DNA from: Citricoccus sp. WCRC_4
Lineage (GTDB): Bacteria; Actinomycetota; Actinomycetes; Actinomycetales; Micrococcaceae
Assembly (NCBI GenBank): GCA_026645375.1
Contig: JAPFFX010000231.1
Location: 1 to 8,152, forward strand
Reading direction: 5' to 3'
Length of the DNA stretch: 8,152 nucleotides
Shown here: positions 1 through 5,376 of the stretch, piece by piece
Position numbering within the stretch: position 1 is the stretch's first letter
How the letters are laid out: each line of letters opens with the position of its first letter
The notes under the pieces: model-generated
What the model saw: the letters and a program-made list of their open reading frames with translations, nothing else
Databases searched by the model: none
Told to the model about the DNA's origin: nothing
Made by a program: the position numbers and the translations under genes

Positions 1-1034
1 CGACCGACGGCGCCGCAGACGCCGCCCCCCGGATGGGTTCCGCCCCATGGACGGTGGTGGGCGGGCTCGACGCGCCGTGGTCGATCGCCTTCACGGACCG
101 GGGCACCGCCCTGGTCAGCCAGCGCGACGACGGCACGGTCCTCGAACTGACCGGGGTGGGCACCGAGCAGGCCGGCACGCGCGAGGTCGGCACGATCGAC
201 GGGGTGGTCCACCGGGGCGAGGGCGGGCTGCTGGGGCTGGCCGTCCTGGCCGACGGTGGCGGTTCCGGATGGCTCTACGCCTACTCGACCGCTGCCGGGG
301 GCAATCGCATCCAGCGCTTCGCACTCACCGGTGAGGCGGGAGGCCTGGGCCTGGGTCCGGCGCAGACGATCATCGAGGGCCTGCCGGCCTCCAGGATCCA
401 CAACGGCGGCCGGATCGCCTTCGGACCCGACGGGATGCTCTACGCCGGGGTCGGCGACGCCGGTGAGCCGGCGCGCGCCCAGGACCCGGAATCCCTGGCG
501 GGGAAGATCCTGCGCCTGTCCCCGGACGGCACGGTGCCCGGGGACAACCCGGACCCCGGTTCCCCGGTCTACAGCTCCGGCCACCGCAACGTGCAGGGCC
601 TGGCGTGGGCCGAGGACGGCACGATGTTCGCCACCGAGTTCGGGCAGCACACCTGGGACGAACTGAACGTGATCGAACCCGGCGGCAACTACGGCTGGCC
701 GGAGGTCGAGGGCATCGCCGGAGGGGGATCCGGCTCCCAGGAGGACTTCATCGACCCGGTCCAGCAGTGGCCCCCGTCCGAGGCCAGTCCGAGCGGGATG
801 GCCGCGCTGGACGGGAGGCTGTACATCGCGAACCTGCGCGGCGAGGTGCTGCGGGCCGTTCCCGTGGCGGATCCCGGTACCTCCACCACCCACTGGTCCG
901 GGGAGTACGGCCGGCTGCGGGATGCCGTCGTGGCCCCGGACGGTGCGCTCTGGGTCCTGACGAACAACACCGACGGGCGTGGTGACCCCTCCGAGGGCGA
1001 TGACCTGGTCCTCGGGTTCACCCCCGGATCCTGA
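1..1034 (+). CDS. PQQ-dependent sugar dehydrogenase-like protein (glucose/sorbosone dehydrogenase family), 5' partial
   Basis: This is the 3' part of a six-bladed beta-propeller quinoprotein of the soluble aldose/glucose-sorbosone dehydrogenase family. These enzymes oxidise sugars with PQQ, usually outside the cytoplasm. The frame is open to the left edge (first full codon at base 3), so the ATG at 33 is probably internal. The residues before it (TDGAADAAPR) look like the linker that follows a signal or lipoprotein peptide, which is not in the window. Counting from that Met, visible family motifs are PWSIAF (15-20), EGGLLGLAV (63-71), the RIHNGGRIAFGPDG block (121-134) whose His123 matches the catalytic base, GHRNVQGLAW (183-192), DELN plus GGNYGWP (209-223) and TNNTDGRG (310-317). 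The fold runs to its expected C-terminus. Substrate cannot be told from sequence. The gene converges on the photolyase, with 45 bp between the stops. Confidence 0.9.
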   Translation, partial: TDGAADAAPRMGSAPWTVVGGLDAPWSIAFTDRGTALVSQRDDGTVLELTGVGTEQAGTREVGTIDGVVHRGEGGLLGLAVLADGGGSGWLYAYSTAAGGNRIQRFALTGEAGGLGLGPAQTIIEGLPASRIHNGGRIAFGPDGMLYAGVGDAGEPARAQDPESLAGKILRLSPDGTVPGDNPDPGSPVYSSGHRNVQGLAWAEDGTMFATEFGQHTWDELNVIEPGGNYGWPEVEGIAGGGSGSQEDFIDPVQQWPPSEASPSGMAALDGRLYIANLRGEVLRAVPVADPGTSTTHWSGEYGRLRDAVVAPDGALWVLTNNTDGRGDPSEGDDLVLGFTPGS

Positions 1035-1038
1035 GGCC

Positions 1039-1070
1039 CTCAGCGGCCCGCCGCCTCCCGGCCCGCTGGG
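1039..1070. terminator. Candidate bidirectional hairpin between convergent genes
   Basis: In the 45-bp gap between two convergent stop codons, 1039-1046 (CTCAGCGG) pairs with 1063-1070 (CCGCTGGG). This makes an 8-bp stem, including one T-G wobble on the + strand, around a 16-nt loop. No T-tract follows on either strand, as is common for proposed actinobacterial terminators. Position supports a shared terminator, but such stems also occur by chance in DNA this GC-rich. Confidence 0.3.
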
Positions 1071-1079
1071 CCCCTGCGT

Positions 1080-2537
1080 TCAGGACGCGGCGTTCTTCAT
1101 CTCCTCGTAGGCGTCCAGGGCGTGCCGGCGGGACTCCTTCAGGTCCACGATGGGCTCGGGGTAGCCGCTGAGGGGTTCCACCGCCTCGGGCACCCACCGG
1201 CGCACGTAGACGCCGTCCGGGTCGAAGCGCTCGCGCTGGGTCTCGGGGTTGAACACCCGGAAGTAGGGTGCGGCGTCCGCCCCGCAGCCGGCCACCCACT
1301 GCCAGGACACCGGGTTGTTCGCCTCGTCCGCATCCACCAGGGTGTCCCAGAACCACTGTTCCCCGTCCCACCAGGGGTGCAGGAGGTTCTTGGCCAGGAA
1401 GCTGCCGACCACGAGCCGCACCCGGTTGTGCACCCAGCCGGACTGCCAGAGCTGGCGCATGCCGGCATCGACGAGGGGCACCCCGGTGCGCCCGCGCTGC
1501 CAGGACCGCAGCGCGCCGTCGTCGGGTTCCCAGGGGAAGGCGCGGAATTCCGGGCGCAGCGGCTCGGTCTCCAGCGGCGGGCAGTGGTAGGTGAGGTGCC
1601 AGGAGAACTCGCGCCAGTACAATTGGCGCACCCAGGCGCGGCGGTCCTCGTTCGCAGGGTCGCCCAGTGGGGGATGTGCGCTGACGGCGTGTACCAGTTG
1701 ACGCGGGGAGAGCTCACCGAAGCGCAGGCGCGGCGAGAGCCGGGAGGTGCTGTGGTCATCACCCGGGACGTCCCGCGTGGTGCTGTATCCGGTGACCGAT
1801 TCCTCCAGGCCGACCAGCGCCTCCCCGGCGGCGGCGCAACCGGGCTCCCAGTGCCGGGCGACGGTGTCCTCCCACCAGCGGGGGTCCTCGTCCAGCAGGT
1901 CCAGCTGCTCCAGCGGCACCACGGCGCCGTCCCGGTGCAGCCGATCCAGGCGTCCAGGGAGCTCGGCGGGTGGGACCTGGGGCTCGGGCGCCGGCAGTGG
2001 CGCCCCGACCGGCAGGTCCGCGGCGGCCTTCCAGAACGGGGTGAACACCTTGTAGTGACCGCCGGAGCCGGTGCTGACCTCCCACGGTTCCACCAGCAGG
2101 GACCCCGGGTGGCTGTGGACCTGCAGCCCGGCGGCTCGGAGGGCGTCCTTCAGGTGGGCGTCCAGGGCACGAGACGCCGGGGCGTAGCGCCGGCTCCACG
2201 TCACGGCGGTGGCCTGCAGCCCGGTGGCCACCGCGGGCAGCACCTCGGCGGCGGGCCCGGCGGCGAACACCAGCGCGATGCCCAGTTCGTCGAGCTCGGC
2301 CGCGAGCGCCTCGAGGGACCGGTGGGCCCACCAGCGGGTGGCCCCGCCCAGCGGCCGGGGTCCGCGCCCCTCGGTGTCCCGCGCCTCCCGGATCCAGAGC
2401 CCGACGACGGTTCCCGCCTCCCGCGCCGCCGTCAGGGCCGGGTGGTCCGTCACGCGCAGGTCATCGCGGAACCAGACGAGCGTCAGCGGACGCACGGAGG
2501 CCTGGTCGGGGGACGGTGTGGACGGTGTCTCCGGCAT
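1080..2537 (-). CDS. phr: Deoxyribodipyrimidine photolyase (class I cryptochrome/photolyase family)
   Basis: A cytoplasmic flavoenzyme that uses blue light to reverse UV-made pyrimidine dimers. The 485 residues match class I photolyases. The N-terminal alpha/beta antenna domain begins at LVWFRDDLRVTDHPAL (20-35). The FAD-binding helical domain carries TSRLSPRLRFGELSPRQ (264-280), YWREFSWHL (307-315) and GWVHNR (367-372). Aligning ungapped to E. coli photolyase from memory, the electron-transfer tryptophan triad W382/W359/W306 is intact as W412/W389/W336. The flavin-facing Asn (E. coli N378) is N408, and the lesion-contacting W384 is W414. The Glu at E. coli 274 appears to be Gln305 here. The antenna cofactor (MTHF or a deazaflavin) cannot be decided. 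No Shine-Dalgarno precedes the ATG; instead a TACGCT hexamer ends 6 nt before it, suggesting a leaderless message. The MOSC gene ends 40 bp upstream on the same strand. Confidence 0.95.
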   Translation of the reverse strand: MPETPSTPSPDQASVRPLTLVWFRDDLRVTDHPALTAAREAGTVVGLWIREARDTEGRGPRPLGGATRWWAHRSLEALAAELDELGIALVFAAGPAAEVLPAVATGLQATAVTWSRRYAPASRALDAHLKDALRAAGLQVHSHPGSLLVEPWEVSTGSGGHYKVFTPFWKAAADLPVGAPLPAPEPQVPPAELPGRLDRLHRDGAVVPLEQLDLLDEDPRWWEDTVARHWEPGCAAAGEALVGLEESVTGYSTTRDVPGDDHSTSRLSPRLRFGELSPRQLVHAVSAHPPLGDPANEDRRAWVRQLYWREFSWHLTYHCPPLETEPLRPEFRAFPWEPDDGALRSWQRGRTGVPLVDAGMRQLWQSGWVHNRVRLVVGSFLAKNLLHPWWDGEQWFWDTLVDADEANNPVSWQWVAGCGADAAPYFRVFNPETQRERFDPDGVYVRRWVPEAVEPLSGYPEPIVDLKESRRHALDAYEEMKNAAS

Positions 2538-2543
2538 GCGCCC

Positions 2544-2549
2544 AGCGTA
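2544..2549 (-). promoter_or_regulatory. Candidate -10 element for a leaderless phr transcript
   Basis: On the minus strand, TACGCT (fits TANNNT) is followed by 6 nt and then the phr ATG, which would place the transcription start on or next to the A of the start codon. There is no purine-rich ribosome site before the ATG, consistent with leaderless translation. No good -35 is visible at 16-18 bp, because the upstream sequence is a GC palindrome, so the call is weak. Confidence 0.4.
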
Positions 2550-2577
2550 CTGGCCGGGCCCGGCGCGGGCGTCGCCC

Positions 2578-3324
2578 TCAGCTCGGGCCGAGGCGGGCGG
2601 TGTCGTCCTCGAAGACCCCGGTCAGCCGGCGTTCCAGTCCCCTGCGCCAGGCCTGCGGCAGCTCCGGGGAGGCCAGCAGGCGCGCGATGCCCTCGCGGTC
2701 GCCCCGGTCCACGTTCATGACCCGGTTGATCTCGGCCACGGAGACGGACCCGTCCATCCGGCGGACCAGGGCCATCGGGTCGCCCGCGCGGACCCGGCCG
2801 GGTTCGAGGACGCGCAGGTAGTAGCCGGACCGGCCGGTCTGCTGGACGAACCGGGGCAGCTCGCGCATCGCCCACCGGGCCGAGAGCGTGGTGCACGGGC
2901 GCCGGGGCTGGCTGACCTGGACGAGGACCTCGCCGACGCGGAACACGTCCCCGGCGTGCACCGCGGCTTCCGGCCAGCCGGTCACGGTCAGGTTCTCGAA
3001 GAACCCGCCCTCCGGGATGTGGATGCCCTCGGCCCGCCAGGCTCCGTAGTTCTCCTGCGCGTACGCCAGGAGCGCCTTCTCGGACCCCCCGTGGTGCCTG
3101 GTGTCGCCCTGCTCGTCACCGGCCAGCCCCGTGGCCGAGACCGGCACCGGCCCGTCGACGACGCCCTTCGCGGCCGCCGTCGACAGCTCCCGGCCGTTCC
3201 ACTGCTGACGCTGGACCCGGCCCACGCGCACGGCGACGACGGCGCCCGGGGCGCGCCCGTCGGCCGGCCCGGACTCGGACCCGGACTCGAACGGCGGCTC
3301 TGGCTGGTGCGGCGCGTCTCTCAC
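2578..3324 (-). CDS. MOSC domain-containing protein (YiiM-like)
   Basis: A 248-residue MOSC (molybdenum cofactor sulfurase C-terminal) protein of the YiiM type. Family members bind molybdenum cofactor, and E. coli YiiM reduces toxic N-hydroxylated bases such as 6-hydroxylaminopurine; that activity here is inferred. Visible features are the domain start (AVRVGRVQRQQW, about residue 31), GDEQGDTRHHGG (69-80), GGFFENLTVTG (106-116, where most relatives have GxFGEN), and QPRRPCTTL with the conserved putative cofactor Cys at 144. A C-terminal three-helix segment (about 194-233) is typical of YiiM. The frame stays open to 3450, but that would cross the divergent promoter and overlap the next gene. 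I choose GTG at 3324 because a -35/-10 pair ends 6 nt upstream of it. Residues 2-28 are Pro/Glu/Ser-rich and probably disordered. A GTG at residue 32 is an alternative start but would clip the domain edge. Confidence 0.88.
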   Translation of the reverse strand: MRDAPHQPEPPFESGSESGPADGRAPGAVVAVRVGRVQRQQWNGRELSTAAAKGVVDGPVPVSATGLAGDEQGDTRHHGGSEKALLAYAQENYGAWRAEGIHIPEGGFFENLTVTGWPEAAVHAGDVFRVGEVLVQVSQPRRPCTTLSARWAMRELPRFVQQTGRSGYYLRVLEPGRVRAGDPMALVRRMDGSVSVAEINRVMNVDRGDREGIARLLASPELPQAWRRGLERRLTGVFEDDTARLGPS

Positions 3325-3330
3325 CTGACC

Positions 3331-3359
3331 ATTGTGTCCTGCGGGACCGACGCGGTCGA
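3331..3359 (-). promoter_or_regulatory. Candidate leaderless promoter of the MOSC gene
   Basis: Read on the minus strand: TCGACC (3359-3354, 4/6 to TTGACA), a 17-bp spacer, then CACAAT (3336-3331, 5/6 to TATAAT), then 6 nt to the GTG at 3324. This geometry puts the RNA 5' end at the start codon. It is the main reason for choosing that start over the longer open frame. An AGGA lies inside the spacer but is too far from the GTG to be a convincing ribosome site. Confidence 0.55.
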
Positions 3360-3381
3360 CCGTCACGACGCCAGCGCTACG

Positions 3382-3396
3382 TATCGTTTGACGATA
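3382..3396. promoter_or_regulatory. Perfect palindromic operator candidate (TATCGT-N3-ACGATA)
   Basis: TATCGT at 3382-3387 and ACGATA at 3391-3396 form a perfect 6+3+6 inverted repeat in the most AT-rich part of the window. The right half overlaps the best -35 (TTGACG, 3388-3393) of the downstream operon and abuts an alternative -10 (TAGATT, 3395-3400). A protein bound here would block either promoter. The natural candidate is the Cro/CI-type regulator encoded second in the operon, giving negative autoregulation. The palindrome is seen directly; the binding protein is inferred. Confidence 0.6.
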
Positions 3397-3416
3397 GATT
3401 AGTCTCGACATTCGAT
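3388..3416 (+). promoter_or_regulatory. Candidate promoter of the DUF2975/regulator operon
   Basis: TTGACG (3388-3393, 5/6 to TTGACA), a 17-bp spacer, and TTCGAT (3411-3416, weak -10, 3/6) lie just ahead of the first gene. This start would leave only about 7 nt of leader and would cut into the ribosome site. The alternative is a -10 at TAGATT (3395-3400, 4/6), which gives a leader of about 20 nt containing the full Shine-Dalgarno but lacks a good -35. Either one overlaps the palindrome at 3382-3396. Confidence 0.4.
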
Positions 3417-3417
3417 C

Positions 3418-3424
3418 AGAGGAG
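3418..3424 (+). promoter_or_regulatory. Strong Shine-Dalgarno of the DUF2975 gene
   Basis: AGAGGAG is followed by 5 nt and then ATG at 3430. It fixes the start of the membrane-protein gene and contrasts with the leaderless-looking starts of the divergent MOSC and phr genes. Confidence 0.8.
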
Positions 3425-3429
3425 TCTTC

Positions 3430-3915
3430 ATGCGGACCATCACCCTCCACGCCCTGCGCGGCGTGCTCGCCATCGCCCTGGCGGGCTCGCTGTTCGTCCA
3501 GGTGGTCATGGCGCCCCTGCTCTGGGCAGACCTGGCCGGGGTGCCGGACTGGCTGCGGGTCACCCTCGTCGTGCTCGTGGTGCTGGGCATCGTGACCCTG
3601 CAGGTCGTGGCGGTCTGCGTCTGGCGGCTGCTGGCCATGGTCCGGAGGGGTACGGTCTTCTCTCCCGCCGCGTTCCGGTACGTGGACACGATCATCGCGG
3701 CGATCACCGTGGCGGCGGTCCTGGTCCTCGGGGTCGCCGTGGCGCTGGCCCCGACCACCGCCGCACCCGGGCTGGTCGGCCTGGTCTGTGGCGCGGCACT
3801 GGTGGTGGCCGGGGTGGCCCTGGTGGTCTACGTCCAGCGGATGCTCCTGGCCCAGGCCGTGGACCGTGACGCCGAGGCCCGGGCGCTGCGGTCCGAGCTC
3901 GACGAGGTGATCTGA
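3430..3915 (+). CDS. DUF2975-type four-helix membrane protein
   Basis: A 161-residue integral membrane protein of unknown function that fits the DUF2975 family in size, helix pattern and neighbour. Hydrophobic helices lie at about 9-31, 43-65, 86-108 and 113-135. After helix 2 comes the short cytoplasmic-looking segment RLLAMVRRGTVFSPAAFRYV (66-85); the RxGxxFSPxxxRYv pattern is the most family-like part of the protein. The tail (136-161) is charged and probably cytoplasmic, and an even number of helices would put both ends on the inside. The stop codon shares its A with the ATG of the regulator gene (TGATG), so the two are probably translationally coupled. DUF2975 genes are commonly paired with small Cro/CI-type regulators. 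No catalytic residues are evident, and a link to membrane stress or sensing is only a guess. Confidence 0.85.
   Translation: MRTITLHALRGVLAIALAGSLFVQVVMAPLLWADLAGVPDWLRVTLVVLVVLGIVTLQVVAVCVWRLLAMVRRGTVFSPAAFRYVDTIIAAITVAAVLVLGVAVALAPTTAAPGLVGLVCGAALVVAGVALVVYVQRMLLAQAVDRDAEARALRSELDEVI
3904..3912 (+). promoter_or_regulatory. Extended Shine-Dalgarno of the regulator gene inside the DUF2975 3' end
   Basis: GAGGTGATC matches nine consecutive bases of the complement of the 16S rRNA 3' end. The GAGG core is 7 nt from the ATG at 3915. Because it lies within the last codons of the upstream gene, next to a TGATG stop/start overlap, it supports both the start choice and coupled translation. Confidence 0.75.
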
Positions 3916-4121
3916 TGCCCATCGTGGTGGACATCGATGTCATGCTCGCCCGGCGGAAGATGGCCGTGGGCACGTTGGCGGAGCGGGTGGGCATCACCCC
4001 GGCGAACCTGGCCGTCCTGAAGAACGGCCGCGCCAAGGCCGTGCGGTTCACGACCCTCGAGGCGCTGTGCGAGGCGCTGGAGTGCCAGCCCGGGGACCTG
4101 CTGCGGTGGGAGCCGGAATGA
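3915..4121 (+). CDS. Small Cro/CI (XRE)-family transcriptional regulator, YozG-like
   Basis: A 68-residue protein that is almost entirely one helix-turn-helix DNA-binding domain. LDVMLARRKMAV-like helix 1 (about 8-17) precedes the helix-turn-helix TLAERVGITPANLAVLKNGR (20-39). The tail TLEALCEALECQPGDLLRWEPE (47-68) is the usual end of short stand-alone XRE regulators such as YozG. No ligand or oligomerisation domain follows, so signal input probably comes from elsewhere, perhaps the membrane partner encoded just upstream. Binding to the TATCGT-N3-ACGATA palindrome ahead of the operon is my inference from position. Start and coupling are supported by the overlapping TGATG and the Shine-Dalgarno at 3904-3912. 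The gene converges on rnz with 62 bp between the stops. Confidence 0.9.
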   Translation: MPIVVDIDVMLARRKMAVGTLAERVGITPANLAVLKNGRAKAVRFTTLEALCEALECQPGDLLRWEPE

Positions 4122-4143
4122 GCCGGGCCGGCACCCGACAGCC

Positions 4144-4183
4144 GGGCGCGGTGCGCCCACCCGGTGGCTCGGCCCTCGGGTGG
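4144..4183. terminator. Candidate bidirectional hairpins between the regulator gene and rnz
   Basis: Two inverted repeats fill the gap between convergent stop codons. GGGCGC (4144-4149) pairs with GCGCCC (4153-4158) around a 3-nt loop. CCACCCG (4157-4163) pairs with CGGGTGG (4177-4183) around 13 nt. The two stems share two bases, so they would compete. Neither has a T-tract. Location favours a termination role; GC content makes chance pairing possible. Confidence 0.35.
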
Positions 4184-5077
4184 TCAGGGGCGGGCCGCCC
4201 GTCGTCTCGGGAACCGGAACCGGTCCAGATCGCGGGCCACCCTGACCTCAGCGCCCCCTGCCCGCACCTGGGCTTGCAGACGCAGGGGTTCCAGGTCCCG
4301 GTAGCGCGAGGAGAAATGGGTCAGGAGCAGGGTGCGCACGCCACCGGTCGCCGCCAGGGAACCGGCCTGCCCCGCCGTCAGGTGCCGGTAGTCACGGGCC
4401 AGGCCTGCCTCGGCGTCGGCGAAGGTGGACTCGGCGACCAGCAGGTCGGCCCGTTCGGCCAGTTCCTCGGCTCCGGCGCACGGGGCAGTGTCCATCACGA
4501 GGGCGAACCGCTGGCCGGGGCGGAACTCGCTGACATCCTCCAGGGGCACACCGCGCAGCACGCCGTCCCGCTGCAACCGGCCGACGTCGGGACCGCCGAT
4601 GCCGGCCGCCGCGAGCCGTTGCGGGGACAGTGTTCGCCCGTCCGGTTCGTCGAGGCGATAACCGAAGGCCTCGATGCGGTGGCGCAGGGGCCGGACCCCC
4701 AGCCCGGGAGCCACCTCCCCGGCGGCGCCGTGGGGGTGCAGCCGGAGGTCGAGCCGGCCTGAGGCCAGGGAGACCAACGCCCGGACCACGGGCTCCCCGG
4801 ACGCCGGGTAGTGCAGGTGCACCGGGTGCTCCACGCCGTCCAGCGCCATGCGGGACAGGACACCGGGCACCCCATAGCAGTGGTCACCGTGGACGTGGGT
4901 CAGGCAGATCCGCGTGATCCTGCTGGCCGCCACGCCCGCGAGGGTCATCTGCCGCTGGGTTCCCTCGCCGGGATCGAACAGGAACCCCTCGCCGTCCCAC
5001 AACAGCAGGTAGCCGTTCTGGTTGCGTTCACGGGTGGGGACCTGGGAGGCGGTGCCGAGGACCACGAGTTCACGCAT
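4184..5077 (-). CDS. rnz: Ribonuclease Z (tRNA 3' endonuclease)
   Basis: A metallo-beta-lactamase-fold endonuclease that trims the 3' trailer of tRNA precursors in the cytoplasm, using two zinc ions. The 297-residue length fits the bacterial short form. The N-terminus MRELVVLGTASQVPTRERN is characteristic of the family. The zinc site is complete: H61, H63, D65 and H66 in LTHVHGDHCYG, H133 in LRHRIEAFGY, D196 in FALVMDTAPC, and H254 in LLTHFSSRY. The catalytic-loop His is H232 in YRHLTAGQAG. The segment at about 150-190, with a GGPDVGRLQ stretch, matches the flexible tRNA-binding arm region. The ATG at 5077 has no clear Shine-Dalgarno (only a CGGGGC just before it), but homology of the N-terminus supports this start. 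The arylsulfatase-like MBL relatives are less likely given the full RNase Z motif set. Confidence 0.94.
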   Translation of the reverse strand: MRELVVLGTASQVPTRERNQNGYLLLWDGEGFLFDPGEGTQRQMTLAGVAASRITRICLTHVHGDHCYGVPGVLSRMALDGVEHPVHLHYPASGEPVVRALVSLASGRLDLRLHPHGAAGEVAPGLGVRPLRHRIEAFGYRLDEPDGRTLSPQRLAAAGIGGPDVGRLQRDGVLRGVPLEDVSEFRPGQRFALVMDTAPCAGAEELAERADLLVAESTFADAEAGLARDYRHLTAGQAGSLAATGGVRTLLLTHFSSRYRDLEPLRLQAQVRAGGAEVRVARDLDRFRFPRRRAARP

Positions 5078-5148
5078 GCCCCGAGGGTCGCATGGATCGT
5101 CCGCCCGGTCATCCCGTGGCGCTCCTGCCGGCCGGGTCCCTTAACGAG

Positions 5149-5179
5149 TCAGGAGGCGGTCGCAATGACCGCCTCCTGA
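5149..5179. terminator. Perfect 13-bp hairpin, probable terminator after the membrane hydrolase gene
   Basis: TCAGGAGGCGGTC (5149-5161) pairs perfectly with GACCGCCTCCTGA (5167-5179) around a 5-nt loop. It is the strongest hairpin I found in the window. It lies 194 bp past the stop of the 848-codon gene and 71 bp before the rnz start. There is no T-run on either strand, so it is either a T-less actinobacterial terminator or a structured element in the rnz leader. Its arms contain a full AGGAGG and its complement CCTCCT, so folding would hide a Shine-Dalgarno sequence. Confidence 0.5.
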
Positions 5180-5192
5180 AGGACTGAGGATC

Positions 5193-5225
5193 GGTGGGCC
5201 CGTATCCCCCCGGGCTTGTTCCACC
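5193..5225. repeat. Bulged inverted repeat upstream of rnz
   Basis: GGTGG+GCCCG (5193-5202) pairs with CGGGC (5211-5215) and CCACC (5221-5225). This is a 10-bp stem with an 8-nt loop and a 5-nt one-sided bulge (5216-5220). On the + strand the closing pair and loop give six consecutive C. It could belong to an untranslated RNA or the hydrolase 3' end together with the 13-bp hairpin next to it. Confidence 0.45.
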
Positions 5226-5265
5226 GTTCCGGTCCATGTGCACCGTCTCATAGGGCTCCTTCAGG

Positions 5266-5376
5266 TTATCGCCGCGCCCGTTCAGCCGACCAGTAGACCA
5301 TCGTCCAGACTTCGGCCCCCGGACCGGCACCTTCGGCCAGCTTCGCCCATGTCACGGCCGGGTAACGCCCCGTCAC
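5266..5376 (-). CDS. Possible 36-residue small protein overlapping the membrane hydrolase stop
   Basis: A GTG at 5376 overlaps the stop of the 848-codon gene in a GTGA arrangement, typical of translationally coupled genes. It opens a 36-codon frame ending in TAA at 5266. The predicted peptide starts VTGRYPAVTWAKLAEG and ends in a segment with three Trp/Tyr residues close together (VWTMVYW) and a basic tail. Third-position GC is roughly 70%, below the neighbouring genes, and there is no Shine-Dalgarno, so evidence for translation is limited to the overlap. I do not recognise the peptide. It may be noncoding 3' sequence. Confidence 0.25.
   Translation of the reverse strand: MTGRYPAVTWAKLAEGAGPGAEVWTMVYWSAERARR

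Larger units (their letters stand above)
5078..5372. other. 295-bp intergenic region between rnz and the membrane hydrolase gene
   Basis: Both flanking genes run on the minus strand. The region holds two inverted repeats (5149-5179 and 5193-5225), a possible short ORF overlapping the upstream stop (5266-5376), and a GAAGGAG-CCCT-ATG start signal at 5262-5249. That signal opens a 36-codon frame ending at 5141 whose third-position GC is only about half, so it is doubtful as a protein. The rnz promoter should lie within about 5078-5148, but I see no convincing -35/-10 pair there. No tRNA or recognised riboswitch was found. Confidence 0.6.

Noticed and set aside
2553..2564. 12-bp perfect palindrome GCCGGGCCCGGC between MOSC and phr
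   Set aside because: A loop-less GC-only palindrome is readily expected in DNA of this composition, and it cannot form a stable terminator hairpin without losing central pairs.
1122..2720. 532-codon open frame on the + strand
   Set aside because: It is the antisense shadow of the photolyase gene. The translation is Pro/Gly/Arg-rich without any family motif, while the opposite strand encodes a complete photolyase.
2209..3402. 397-codon open frame on the + strand spanning phr and MOSC
   Set aside because: It crosses two well-supported minus-strand genes and the promoter region between divergent genes; no recognisable domain.
5151..5179. Mini-ORF of four codons (AGGAGG, then ATG ACC GCC TCC TGA) on the + strand
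   Set aside because: It lies wholly inside the perfect 13-bp hairpin, and no gene follows on the + strand. The ribosome-site match is explained by the stem sequence.
5193..5225. Possible 6C RNA (C6 run in a hairpin loop on the + strand)
   Set aside because: 6C RNAs have two hairpins, each with a C-rich loop. Only one such loop is present here, and the neighbouring hairpin has the loop GCAAT. The gene context also does not match the one I recall for 6C.
5141..5251. 36-codon minus-strand ORF starting after GAAGGAG-CCCT
   Set aside because: The start signal is good, but third-position GC is only about half, far below real genes here, and the frame runs through both inverted repeats. Treated as part of the structured gap rather than a gene.
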